DNA from: Candidatus Liminaster caballi
GTDB taxonomy: Bacteria > Bacteroidota > Bacteroidia > Bacteroidales > UBA3663
Reading direction: 5' to 3'
DNA length: 34,337 nucleotides
Assembly: GCA_018065085.1 (NCBI GenBank)
Contig: JAGHUA010000011.1
Location: 1 to 34,337, forward strand
Shown here: piece by piece, positions 17,365 to 26,000 of the stretch
Layout of the letters: every line of letters starts with the position of its first letter
Numbering within the stretch: the first letter of the stretch is position 1
Notes under the pieces: generated by a model
What the model was told of the DNA's origin: nothing
Seen by the model: the letters and a program-made list of their open reading frames with translations, nothing else
Database searches by the model: none
Translations under genes and position numbers: made by a program

Positions 17365-19848
17365 ATGAAGCGTCTGTTCGACATAGTGGCAAGTGGCATT
17401 GGCCTGATTATCCTCAGTCCTCTGTTCCTTTTCCTTGCCATCTGGATCAAGCTCGACTCGCCCGGCCCTGTGTTCTATCGTCAGGTGCGCGTGGGTCGTG
17501 GCAATAAGGATTTTCGCATCTTCAAGTTCAGATCGATGCGTGTCGGTTCTGATAAGGGCAGCCAGATCACCATCGGCGGCCATGATCCTCGCATCACACG
17601 CAGCGGATATGTGATCCGCAAGATGAAGTTCGACGAGTTCCCTCAGCTTATCAATGTCTTTGTGGGCGACATGAGTCTTGTCGGTCCTCGTCCGGAGGTG
17701 CGCCATTATGTGGATCTTTACAATGAAGAGCAGTTGCATGTGCTGGACGTGCGTCCGGGCATAACTGATAAGGCATCGATCAAATATCGCAACGAGAATG
17801 AATTGCTCGATAAGGTCGATGACCCAGAGCAATACTACATTGATGTAATCATGCCTGACAAGTTGAAGCTGAATCTCGAATATGTGGAACGCAGTTCTTT
17901 CTGGTATGACATGCAGATGATATTCGAGACCATCTGGTCGCTCAGTGTGATGAAACTTATTAGAGCCTTCTTCAGTTGGTACTTCGGCAAGGATTCGCTT
18001 CCGTATTGGTGCGTATTGGGTCTGGATTGCGTCAGCCTGGTGTTCTTCTACTATGTCGGATATTTCTGTGTGCTCGGTTCGCTTGGTGTGGTCGATGATT
18101 TCTGGATCAAGCTTGCCATGATAGGCTTCTGTCTTATCCCATACCTTATCTGCTATCGCATATTCCACACTTACACCAACATCATTCGCTACAGTTCGTT
18201 CATCGATCTGCGCAACGTGGTGTTTGCCAATCTGCTGGCTTCGTGCGTAGTTCTCATATTGCGCGTGTCGTTTTTCGAATATGACGACATGATCTTCCCT
18301 GGTCTTCGTGTCGTGCTGTTTGCCTTCTCGTTTGCCACATTGTTTATGTGCGGATGGCGAGTATTGGCCAAGTCAGTGTGTGACATTGCCAATGTCAATG
18401 CCGAGGCGCGTAATATATTTATATATGGTACGCGCGAGGGCGGAGTGAGCCTTGCAAAGAGCATTCGCAATCAGACGAATTCAGACTTCCTGGTGCGCGG
18501 TTTTATCTCACCTCTATGTGACATGGATCGCCAGTATATGGCAGGTTTGCCTGTCTATGCTGATGACATCAAGCTTATAGGAGTGCTGCTGCGCGAACAT
18601 ATTACTGGCGTGATGGTGTCTCCATTGCAGACCGAGGCATTCCGCGACAACGAACGCCTGGTGAGTGAACTGACAGAGGCTGGCATTCAGATATACATGA
18701 TGCCAGAGGCTCAGAAGTGGGACGGTAAGACAAGCCTGACGCAGAATATGCTGAGAGAGGTGGATATCGAAGATCTTCTGCCACGCGAGAAGATTGAGGT
18801 TAACATGACTGCCATCGGCCATCAGCTGGGTGGACACCGAATACTCATTTCAGGCGCGGCTGGAAGTATCGGTAGCGAAATAGTGCGTCAGGTGGCATCG
18901 TTCTCTCCGTCGGAACTCCTGCTCATTGACCAGGCTGAGACTCCGATGCATGACATGCGTCGCATGATGCAGCGTCTCTATCCTGACATCACGTGCCATA
19001 CCGTGGTGGCAAGCATTACACATGCAGAGCGTATGGAACGCCTGTTTGCTGCACATCGACCTGAGTTCGTATTCCATGCAGCAGCCTACAAACATGTTCC
19101 GATGATGGAGGATAATCCATCGGAGGCAGTAATCAATAACATCCTTGGTACACGCATCATGGCCGACCTCGCCGTGAAATATGGAACCCGCAAATTTGTG
19201 ATGATCTCAACCGACAAGGCTGTGAATCCGACCAATGTGATGGGGTGCTCGAAACGTATCTGCGAGATGTATTGCCAGAGCCTTAGCCACAAGCAGCCTG
19301 CAGATGGTACACAGTTTGTCACCACTCGTTTCGGAAATGTGCTTGGTAGCAATGGTTCGGTAATACCTATTTTCAGGGAGCAGATACGCCGAGGCGGACC
19401 TGTTACTGTGACGCACAAGGACATCATCCGTTATTTCATGCTCATTCCTGAGGCCTGTAAGCTTGTGCTCGAAGCCGGCAGTTTTGGAAAAGGCGGCGAG
19501 ATATTTGTCTTTGATATGGGCAAAGCCGTCAAGATTGATGATCTGGCAAAACGTATGATTGCCCTGTCGAATGCCAAAAACGTCAAGATTGAATATACAG
19601 GTCTGCGTGATGGAGAAAAACTCTTTGAGGAGATGCTAAGTTCTGCTGAGGTCACCAAGCCTACGTCTCACAATAAGATACGCATCGCTCAGGTGAGGGA
19701 ATGCGAATATGATGTCGTAAGCGAACAGATAGGGCGTCTGTGCAATGCCTGCTTATCTGCTGCCGACGATATGGAAATTGTCAGGATAATGAAGGAGATT
19801 GTGCCGGAATTCAAGTCTCAGCACTCAAAGTATGAGGTACTTGACTGA
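17365..19848 (+). CDS. Fusion of monotopic phosphoglycosyl transferase and membrane NDP-sugar 4,6-dehydratase
   Basis: 827-aa two-enzyme membrane protein. Residues 1 to about 200 are a PglC/WcfS-like monotopic phosphoglycosyl transferase: N-terminal reentrant hydrophobic segment with 'SPLFLFLAIWIKLDSPGPVFYRQ', catalytic Asp90-Glu91 in 'KFDEFPQL', and 'GPRPE' at 107-111. This half should move a phosphosugar to undecaprenyl phosphate. Residues about 212-340 hold hydrophobic membrane segments. Residues about 350-827 match the PglF/WbpM/CapD family: a CoA-binding-like domain, NAD-binding Gly497-Ala-Ala-Gly500-Ser-Ile-Gly503, 'AAAYKHVPMMEDNP', and 'STDKAVNPTNVMGCSK' with Met626 and Lys630 in the M-x3-K arrangement seen where short-chain dehydratases normally have Tyr. 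The two halves usually occur as separate proteins. With the upstream aminotransferase it would make and load an amino-dideoxy sugar for a capsule or glycoprotein glycan. Confidence 0.92.
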   Translation: MKRLFDIVASGIGLIILSPLFLFLAIWIKLDSPGPVFYRQVRVGRGNKDFRIFKFRSMRVGSDKGSQITIGGHDPRITRSGYVIRKMKFDEFPQLINVFVGDMSLVGPRPEVRHYVDLYNEEQLHVLDVRPGITDKASIKYRNENELLDKVDDPEQYYIDVIMPDKLKLNLEYVERSSFWYDMQMIFETIWSLSVMKLIRAFFSWYFGKDSLPYWCVLGLDCVSLVFFYYVGYFCVLGSLGVVDDFWIKLAMIGFCLIPYLICYRIFHTYTNIIRYSSFIDLRNVVFANLLASCVVLILRVSFFEYDDMIFPGLRVVLFAFSFATLFMCGWRVLAKSVCDIANVNAEARNIFIYGTREGGVSLAKSIRNQTNSDFLVRGFISPLCDMDRQYMAGLPVYADDIKLIGVLLREHITGVMVSPLQTEAFRDNERLVSELTEAGIQIYMMPEAQKWDGKTSLTQNMLREVDIEDLLPREKIEVNMTAIGHQLGGHRILISGAAGSIGSEIVRQVASFSPSELLLIDQAETPMHDMRRMMQRLYPDITCHTVVASITHAERMERLFAAHRPEFVFHAAAYKHVPMMEDNPSEAVINNILGTRIMADLAVKYGTRKFVMISTDKAVNPTNVMGCSKRICEMYCQSLSHKQPADGTQFVTTRFGNVLGSNGSVIPIFREQIRRGGPVTVTHKDIIRYFMLIPEACKLVLEAGSFGKGGEIFVFDMGKAVKIDDLAKRMIALSNAKNVKIEYTGLRDGEKLFEEMLSSAEVTKPTSHNKIRIAQVRECEYDVVSEQIGRLCNACLSAADDMEIVRIMKEIVPEFKSQHSKYEVLD

Positions 19849-19905
19849 CTTCGTCGCCGGAAGATGTATTTTTTCGTCATCGGAAGATGTAATGACCTGT
19901 CTGTA

Positions 19906-20508
19906 TTACTGACAGATGATACGGCTGCCCATGCGTGACAGTTCGGTATAGATTTCAACACAGGCAACAGCATCGAACGCCGCATAGGCCAGCTGCTTGT
20001 CAGAGAGCGACTGTGCTTCCCAATTGGTGAGGCGCTGTCGCTTTGATATTTTCTTACCGAAGAGAAGTGCGTAGATTTTAGCGAGACTTTGTTCCTCAAT
20101 ACCATAGCCTTTGACGAGGTGTTGGAGTTCGATCACGCTCTTCGGAGCAAGCGTGGGATGCCATTTGCGGAGGCTCTGGAAATCATCGTGAGTAGAGAGT
20201 CCAACCTTGATGACCTCAGGGTCTTCAAGCAGGTCAAACAGAGGAGCACACTCCTCGCCAATCAAGTTGAGTCGGAATAGATAGGCTGTATTGCCAACAG
20301 ATAGCTGCACGAGAGAGACCCTGTAGGTGAGCCCTTTAGTGAATGAAGGTCGCGTCTCTGTGTCAAAGCCGACGATGGTGTTTGCATTGCGTATCGCACG
20401 GATGGCATCGGTGGCCTGTTGCAAAGTGCTGGCTACGATTATATTGCCGGTATGTGTGACAATTGGCAGGGCGTTGAACTCTTCCTTGGTGATTTTGGAT
20501 GGTATCAT
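19906..20508 (-). CDS. 3'-5' exonuclease, RNase D-like (DEDDy)
   Basis: 200-aa single-domain exonuclease of the RNase D / WRN-type DnaQ-like fold. The catalytic DEDDy residues are visible: Asp49 and Glu51 in 'VGFDTETRPSF', Asp108 in 'STHDDFQSL', and Tyr175 with Asp179 in 'YAAFDAVA'. It lacks the HRDC domain of full RNase D, so it is probably a small RNA or DNA trimming enzyme. It is last of four leftward genes, 34 bases after nadD, and its 3' end meets the fusion gene tail-to-tail with 57 bases between. Substrate unknown. Confidence 0.9.
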   Translation of the reverse strand: MIPSKITKEEFNALPIVTHTGNIIVASTLQQATDAIRAIRNANTIVGFDTETRPSFTKGLTYRVSLVQLSVGNTAYLFRLNLIGEECAPLFDLLEDPEVIKVGLSTHDDFQSLRKWHPTLAPKSVIELQHLVKGYGIEEQSLAKIYALLFGKKISKRQRLTNWEAQSLSDKQLAYAAFDAVACVEIYTELSRMGSRIICQ

Positions 20509-20542
20509 GAAGCGTTGGATGCTATTGATGGAATAAGTGTGG

Positions 20543-21127
20543 TTAGTGTGGAAACTGTAAGGCTTGCGATGTCAGAGCCTGGGCAACGAGTGGATCAACC
20601 AATCCATCGAGGCTCTCGCCTTGGCTGAGACGCTGTCGTATCTCTGTCGAAGAGATATCATATTGTGGGGCATCGGCAACTGTAACGGTTGGGTAGAGAT
20701 GCTTGTCGATGACTGGCAGAGGATAGCCAGGGCGCGGATAGACAATGACGTGGAAGTCCGAAAGAATCGTCTCCCACTCGCGCCAGTGGTCGAAGATGAG
20801 CCAGTTGTCGGCACCGATTACAAGATAGAAATCATGCTCGGGATAGCGACGGTGAAGTTCATTGAGCGTCACGAAAGTATAGCTCGGACGTGGCAGGTGA
20901 TCCTCAATGTCGCAGATGCGCAGAGACGGATGTCCCTCGATTGCGATCTGCAGGATATGCAGGCGCACGTCATCATCCATCAATCCAGACGCAGGTTTGA
21001 GCGGATTCTGGGGAGAACGTATCAGCCACAGCTCATCCACAAAGCCCTCGCTTACCAGATAGTCGGCCAGAGCAATGTGCCCGATGTGAACAGGGTTGAA
21101 ACTGCCGGAATAGATGCCGATACGCAT
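20543..21127 (-). CDS. nadD: Nicotinate-nucleotide adenylyltransferase
   Basis: 194-aa nucleotidyltransferase that joins ATP and nicotinate mononucleotide to make deamido-NAD. It has the family start 'IGIYSGSFNPVHIGH' (the GSFxPxHxGH motif), 'VIGADNW' in the middle and 'ISSTEIRQRL' near the C-terminus, the second nucleotide-binding motif. Length is normal. It sits 42 bases after gmk and 34 before the exonuclease, in a leftward yicC-gmk-nadD group. Confidence 0.95.
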   Translation of the reverse strand: MRIGIYSGSFNPVHIGHIALADYLVSEGFVDELWLIRSPQNPLKPASGLMDDDVRLHILQIAIEGHPSLRICDIEDHLPRPSYTFVTLNELHRRYPEHDFYLVIGADNWLIFDHWREWETILSDFHVIVYPRPGYPLPVIDKHLYPTVTVADAPQYDISSTEIRQRLSQGESLDGLVDPLVAQALTSQALQFPH

Positions 21128-21169
21128 GTCGAATAGTGATGATATAAGGTTATTCGTTTCTGGCAGGGA

Positions 21170-21733
21170 TTAGCACTCAAGGAAATCCTTCATGAGCTTA
21201 AGAGCATCCTGCTTGGCTTTGTCAAGATCATCGTTGACGAGAACGCAGTCGAACTGAGAGGCGTAGGTCATCTCGTAGGCCGCTTTGTCGAGACGTGTTT
21301 GGATGACTTCCTCCGAGTCGGTGGCGCGTGCATGAAGGCGGCGTGAGAGTTCTTCGACAGACGGTGGCTGGATGAACACGCTCAAAGCGCGCTCGCCATA
21401 GAACTTCTTAATGTTGACGCCACCTTTCACATCCACATCGAACACTACGGTCTTACCTTCATTGCTGAGGCGTTCCACTTCGCTTTTGAGTGTGCCGTAG
21501 AACTTGTCTGGATAGACCTCTTCGTACTCAAGGAACTCGTTGTTGGCTATGCGCTGACGAAATTCCTCTGGCGTAAGGAAATAGTATTCGATGCCATGCT
21601 TCTCGGTTCCGCGTGGTTCGCGACTGGTGCATGATACGCTGAACGCGAGATCCTGGTTTTGCGACATGAGATAATTCACGAGTGTGGACTTGCCACTGCC
21701 TGACGGGGCGCTGAATATAAGGAGTTTAGACAT
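21170..21733 (-). CDS. gmk: Guanylate kinase
   Basis: 187-aa kinase that phosphorylates GMP to GDP with ATP. The P-loop 'FSAPSGSGKST' (residues 7-17) is near the N-terminus. It also has 'SCTSREPRGTE', 'GIEYYFLTPEEF' and 'EYEEVYPDKFYGT', which contact GMP. Length is normal. It lies 43 bases downstream of yicC, a pairing seen in many bacteria. Confidence 0.97.
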   Translation of the reverse strand: MSKLLIFSAPSGSGKSTLVNYLMSQNQDLAFSVSCTSREPRGTEKHGIEYYFLTPEEFRQRIANNEFLEYEEVYPDKFYGTLKSEVERLSNEGKTVVFDVDVKGGVNIKKFYGERALSVFIQPPSVEELSRRLHARATDSEEVIQTRLDKAAYEMTYASQFDCVLVNDDLDKAKQDALKLMKDFLEC

Positions 21734-21776
21734 GTGTTCCTATTGTATGAAAATGAGTGTCTGTTATTTGATTCGG

Positions 21777-22679
21777 TTATAAGACGTTGAGCACCTGTTC
21801 TTTGATCTGTTCAAGTTCGTCTTTCATGCGCACTACAATGCGCTGCATCTCAGCTTGGTTGCTTTTGCTTCCGAGGGTGTTGATCTCTCGACCCATCTCC
21901 TGGGCGATGAAGCCGAGTTTCTTGCCAGTGCCTCCTGCATCCATTTCGGCATCCATGGTTTCCATGAAGTAGTTCAGATGGTTCTCCAAACGGTGCTTCT
22001 CCTCGTTGATGTCGAGTTTTTCGATGTAGTAGATCATCTCCTGTTCGAGGCGGTTGCGGTCATAATCGACGGGCAGCTGCTGAAGTTTGTCAAGGATGTT
22101 CTGACGGATGCGCTCGGTGCGGTCTTTCTCGAATGGTTCGATGCTTGCAAGGAGTGTGCGGATATTATTGATCTTTTCGCAGAACACACGGTAGAGCGAC
22201 AGTCCTTCCTGAGTGCGGAACTCAACAAAGGCATCAATGGCATTTGCCACGACGCGTGTTACGGCATCCAGTTCTTCTGCCTCGATGACGGGTTGTACCG
22301 TATGGATAGCGTCAGGCATGCGCAATAGAGTCTGCATCAGGATGGCTGCAGATGTGGCCTGCTGGTTGAACTGCACGAATCCGAGTTCGTTGCGTACATC
22401 CTCGATCTGGTTGAAATATTCCTTGAGAATCTCTCGGTTGATGTGTGGGGCGTCGGCCGACTCATTGAGCGTCTCTACATTGACGGAAAGATCGACCTTG
22501 CCGCGTTGCAACGACTTCATGATCATCGAACGGAACTCCATTTCGCGTTCACGGTACTGTGAGTTGACCTTCATGCTCAGGTCGAGCTGCTTTGAGTTGA
22601 CAGCACGCAATTCGACAGTTACTTTCTTGTTTGCTATTTCCGCCACGGCCTTGCCGTAGCCGGTCATTGACTGTATCAT
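21777..22679 (-). CDS. yicC: YicC-family endoribonuclease
   Basis: 300-aa member of the YicC/YloC family, shown in E. coli to act as an endoribonuclease that can affect small-RNA turnover. It has the diagnostic N-terminus 'MIQSMTGYGKA' and the C-terminal block 'EMGREINTLGSKSN' followed by a long amphipathic helix. Length is normal. It is first gene of the leftward yicC-gmk-nadD-exonuclease set, behind a -7 box at 22734-22741. The link with a DEDDy exonuclease at the end of the same set is suggestive of RNA metabolism but not proof of joint action. Confidence 0.93.
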   Translation of the reverse strand: MIQSMTGYGKAVAEIANKKVTVELRAVNSKQLDLSMKVNSQYREREMEFRSMIMKSLQRGKVDLSVNVETLNESADAPHINREILKEYFNQIEDVRNELGFVQFNQQATSAAILMQTLLRMPDAIHTVQPVIEAEELDAVTRVVANAIDAFVEFRTQEGLSLYRVFCEKINNIRTLLASIEPFEKDRTERIRQNILDKLQQLPVDYDRNRLEQEMIYYIEKLDINEEKHRLENHLNYFMETMDAEMDAGGTGKKLGFIAQEMGREINTLGSKSNQAEMQRIVVRMKDELEQIKEQVLNVL

Positions 22680-22733
22680 TTTGACAGAGTGTTAATCGCG
22701 TTGATTTGACATATTTTGCTGAATATGCAGCGG

Positions 22734-22741
22734 CAAAGATA
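22734..22741 (-). promoter_or_regulatory. -7 box of the yicC operon
   Basis: Reads TATCTTTG on the minus strand, 54 bases before the yicC ATG. No TTTG is seen at the standard -33 distance. Confidence 0.6.
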
Positions 22742-22822
22742 CATTTTTTTTGTCAAACTTGTGCGATATGCTTGCTATTTTTTTCGTTTTTGGTTTCGAT
22801 TTTTCAAAAAGTATGTCTGTTT

Positions 22823-22854
22823 TTTGGTCGTTCGACAAAATTTTAATATCTTTG
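22823..22854 (+). promoter_or_regulatory. tsaB promoter with -33 and -7 elements
   Basis: TTTG at 22823-22826 and TATCTTTG at 22847-22854 are separated by 20 bases, the usual Bacteroidetes spacing, 22 bases before the tsaB ATG. It is the clearest promoter in the window. Confidence 0.75.
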
Positions 22855-22876
22855 CACGCGATTATTTGTAATAAAA

Positions 22877-23584
22877 ATGAATGTAATCTTAATTGAAACC
22901 TCGGCAAAAGCTTGCAGTGTGGCATTGAGCTGCGACTTCAATATCGAGTTCGAACGAGAGACCATTGAAGGTCCAAACCATGCCACTGTGCTCGGTCAGT
23001 ACGTGCAGGAAACGATGGAGTTTGCCCGCACAAGAGGACTTATGCCCGATGCCGTGGCTGTGAGTGCCGGTCCTGGCAGTTATACAGGTTTGCGCATCGG
23101 AGTGTCGGAGGCCAAAGGTCTGGCATTCGGTCTTGGCAAACCATTGATTGGCATCAGCACGCTCAAGGCTCTGTGCTGTCATGTGATGTTCAGTCCTGTG
23201 TTTGAGGAAGGAATGCCTGAGGGCGGTCTTTATTGCCCGATGGTCGATGCCCGACGCATGGAGGTTTACACAGCTCTCTATGACTCAGCCCTGAATGAAG
23301 TGCGCAAGGTGAGTGCAGAGATTGTGGACGAGAATTTCCTCCGTGACGAACTCGATCGCCATCCGATCTATTTCTTTGGCGACGGAGCCGACAAGTGCCA
23401 GGAGGTAATCAAACATCCGAACGCGCATTTCCTGCCAGGCGTGAAGGTCATGGCCCGCGACCTGATGGCATTGGCTGTGAAGGCCTATAATAGGGGGGAG
23501 TTCGACGATACTGCATACTTCACCCCATTCTATGTGAAAGATTTTGTGGCAACCAAGCCAAAGAACTTATTGGAAAATCTCTGA
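22877..23584 (+). CDS. tsaB: tRNA t6A37 biosynthesis protein TsaB
   Basis: 235-aa ASKHA-fold protein that, with TsaD and TsaE, transfers threonylcarbamoyl to A37 of ANN-decoding tRNAs. It has the N-terminal 'VILIETSAKACSVAL', 'NHATVL' (the family's histidine-containing loop) and 'VSAGPGSYTGLRIGVSEAKGLA', the TsaB hallmark. Length is normal. It overlaps the next gene by one base (TGATG), so translation is probably coupled. Its promoter is well defined. Confidence 0.95.
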   Translation: MNVILIETSAKACSVALSCDFNIEFERETIEGPNHATVLGQYVQETMEFARTRGLMPDAVAVSAGPGSYTGLRIGVSEAKGLAFGLGKPLIGISTLKALCCHVMFSPVFEEGMPEGGLYCPMVDARRMEVYTALYDSALNEVRKVSAEIVDENFLRDELDRHPIYFFGDGADKCQEVIKHPNAHFLPGVKVMARDLMALAVKAYNRGEFDDTAYFTPFYVKDFVATKPKNLLENL

Positions 23585-24207
23585 TGCAGCAATACAATAC
23601 ACAACTAAGCAAGATCACACTTCCGGAATATGGTCGCAGGGTACAGGAACTTATCCGATACTGCAAGACTATTCCTGACCGTGGCAAGCGCACAGCCTAT
23701 GCCCACACCATCGTTGAGATAATGGCCGATCTGTATCCTGAGATTGCCAATGTCGAGAACAGCAAGCAGATTCTTTGGGATCATCTGGCTTTGATCAGCA
23801 ACTACGAGCTCGACGTTGACTATCCGTTTCAGATCACACCAAAGGAAAGTCTCTCCGGCCAACCTGTCAAGATGACTCAGAACGAGGAGCCGTTCCGTTA
23901 TATGATGTACGGTAGGGTGGTGGAGCAGATGATTGAGAAGGTCAAGACTCTTGAGAATCCATCCGACCGCATACGCCTGCTTGAACTTTGTGCCAACCAC
24001 ATGAAGCGCAACTTCCATCTGGTCAACAAGGATGCCGATGAAGACAATGACAAGATCATCAACGACCTGGTGAACTATGTAGGCATCGAATATAAGGATG
24101 AGGTCTATCAGGTGTTTCTCTATGACAATGCCGACCTGAAGAAGAATGACCAATATGATCCGGCCCGTCTTGTAGAACCGAAAAAGAAAAAGAAGAAGAA
24201 AAAATAA
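23584..24207 (+). CDS. DUF4290 family protein with polylysine tail
   Basis: 207-aa Bacteroidetes-type conserved protein that I place in DUF4290 from the N-terminal 'YNTQLSKITLPEYGRRVQ' pattern and the 'LLELCANHMKRNF' block. Its function is unknown. It looks helical and soluble with no signal or membrane segment. The C-terminus is an uninterrupted run of eight lysines following 'ARLVEPK', which may contact nucleic acid or the ribosome. From memory, DUF4290 genes often neighbour murA; here it sits between tsaB (one-base overlap) and glnS. Confidence 0.85.
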   Translation: MQQYNTQLSKITLPEYGRRVQELIRYCKTIPDRGKRTAYAHTIVEIMADLYPEIANVENSKQILWDHLALISNYELDVDYPFQITPKESLSGQPVKMTQNEEPFRYMMYGRVVEQMIEKVKTLENPSDRIRLLELCANHMKRNFHLVNKDADEDNDKIINDLVNYVGIEYKDEVYQVFLYDNADLKKNDQYDPARLVEPKKKKKKKK

Positions 24208-24302
24208 GGCAGCGCTAATCTGTGTGCACCACTATATTGTGTTAACCGACGCGCCGGTCAACAAGTGAAAGAAGAAATAAACAACCAAAACATATTTTCT
24301 GT

Positions 24303-25991
24303 ATGGAAAAGATCAGCTCAAATTTCGTAGAAGAATTTATCGAGGAAGATATTGCTGCCGGTAAGGTGGCTGCGTCTCCAACCCACATCGTTCATACCCG
24401 TTTCCCACCAGAACCAAACGGTTATCTCCATATCGGTCATGCCAAGGCCATCTGCATGGACTTCGGCGCAGCTGCCAAGTATGGCGGCCAGTGTAACCTC
24501 CGCCTTGATGACACCAACCCAAGCCGCGAGGATACCGAATATGTTGATGCCATTAAGGAAGACATCCATTGGCTCGGTTTTGACTGGGGCGACCGTCTTT
24601 TTTACGCCTCTGACTATTTCCAGGAGCTTTGGGATCTGGCCGAATACATGATCAAGAAAGGTCTTGCATACGTCGAGGAGCAGACCAGCGAGCAGATTGC
24701 CGCTCAGAAGGGAACTCCAACTCAGCCAGGCGTTGAGAGTCCGTTCCGCAACCGTCCTGTCGAGGAGTCGCTCGACCTTTTCCGTCGCATGAACAAGGGC
24801 GAGTTCGAGGAAGGTACGCTCACATTGCGTGCCAAGATTGACATGGCCAACCCGAACATGCACTTCCGCGATCCTATCATGTATCGCATCATCAAATATC
24901 CTCACCACCGTACAGGCACCACATGGCAGGCCTACCCGATGTATGACTTTGCTCACGGCCAGTCAGACTTCCTTGAGGGCATTACCCACTCAATCTGTAC
25001 CTTGGAGTTCGAGGTACACCGTCCGCTCTATGAGTATTTCGCCAAGATTATGGCCGAATATAAGGGAACGGAATACACCCCACGTCAGATCGAGTTCAAT
25101 CGCTTGAACCTCACCAACACCGTGATGTCGAAGCGTTATCTGCGCGATATGGTTGAGAACGGCATCGTTCGTGGATGGGACGATCCTCGTATGCCAACCC
25201 TCTGTGGCCTTCGTCGCCGTGGCTACACCAGTCAGGCTGTTCGCGATTTCATCACCACCATCGGCTATACCAAGTTTATGGCGCTCAACAGCATCACCCT
25301 GCTTGAGAATGCAGCCCGTGCCGACCTCAACAAGAAGGCAACCCGTGTGATGGGCGTGATCAACCCGGTTAAGCTCACCATCACCAACTGGCCAGCCGGA
25401 AAGGTCGAGATGTGCGAAATGGACAACAACCCAGAGGAGGAAGGTTCAGGCAAGCACGAGATGCCATTCAGTGGCGAGCTCTACATCGAGCGTGAGGACT
25501 TCCAGGAGGTTGCCGAGAAGAAGTTCTTCCGTCTGACCATCGACAAGGAGGTTCGTCTGAAGGGTGCATTCATCATCAAGTGCACAGGCGTTGAGAAGGA
25601 CGCTGAGGGCAATATCACTAACATCCTCTGCACATACGATCCGGAGTCGAAGAGCGGAATGCCAGGTGCTGAGCGTAAGGTTAAGGGTACGCTGCATTGG
25701 GTTTCTGCCCAGCATGCAGTGCCGGTTGAGGCTCGTCTCTATAACAACCTGTTCCTTGACGAGGAGGCAACCACCGACAGCCAGCGCAATCCTGACAGCG
25801 AGGTCGTTGTGACTGCCTATGTTGAGCCATATTGCGCCGAACTTGCCAAGACACAGCCGTTCCATGGCATCAACAACAAGGAGGGTTATAACTTCCAGTT
25901 CCAGCGTATTGCATATTTCTGCGTCGATAAGGACTCAACACCTGATCACCTTGTGTTCAACCGTACCGTATCGCTCAAGGAATCAAAATAA
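24303..25991 (+). CDS. glnS: Glutaminyl-tRNA synthetase
   Basis: 562-aa class I synthetase that charges tRNA-Gln directly. It has 'PPEPNGYLHIGHAKA' with HIGH at 43-46, 'RLDDTNPSRED' (67-77), and 'VMSKRYL' with the MSKR signature at 275-278. A GlnRS-type beta-barrel anticodon domain occupies about 340-560. The enzyme is complete and of normal length. GlnS occurs in only some bacterial phyla, and its presence in Bacteroidetes is expected. 95 bases separate it from the DUF4290 gene, including a small imperfect hairpin near 24240-24261. Confidence 0.97.
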   Translation: MEKISSNFVEEFIEEDIAAGKVAASPTHIVHTRFPPEPNGYLHIGHAKAICMDFGAAAKYGGQCNLRLDDTNPSREDTEYVDAIKEDIHWLGFDWGDRLFYASDYFQELWDLAEYMIKKGLAYVEEQTSEQIAAQKGTPTQPGVESPFRNRPVEESLDLFRRMNKGEFEEGTLTLRAKIDMANPNMHFRDPIMYRIIKYPHHRTGTTWQAYPMYDFAHGQSDFLEGITHSICTLEFEVHRPLYEYFAKIMAEYKGTEYTPRQIEFNRLNLTNTVMSKRYLRDMVENGIVRGWDDPRMPTLCGLRRRGYTSQAVRDFITTIGYTKFMALNSITLLENAARADLNKKATRVMGVINPVKLTITNWPAGKVEMCEMDNNPEEEGSGKHEMPFSGELYIEREDFQEVAEKKFFRLTIDKEVRLKGAFIIKCTGVEKDAEGNITNILCTYDPESKSGMPGAERKVKGTLHWVSAQHAVPVEARLYNNLFLDEEATTDSQRNPDSEVVVTAYVEPYCAELAKTQPFHGINNKEGYNFQFQRIAYFCVDKDSTPDHLVFNRTVSLKESK

Positions 25992-26000
25992 AGCATTGCA

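Noticed and set aside
19849-19905. Bidirectional terminator between the fusion gene and the exonuclease
   Set aside because: Only a short direct repeat (CGGAAGATGTA twice) and a 5-bp stem reaching into the exonuclease gene are present; not enough to call.
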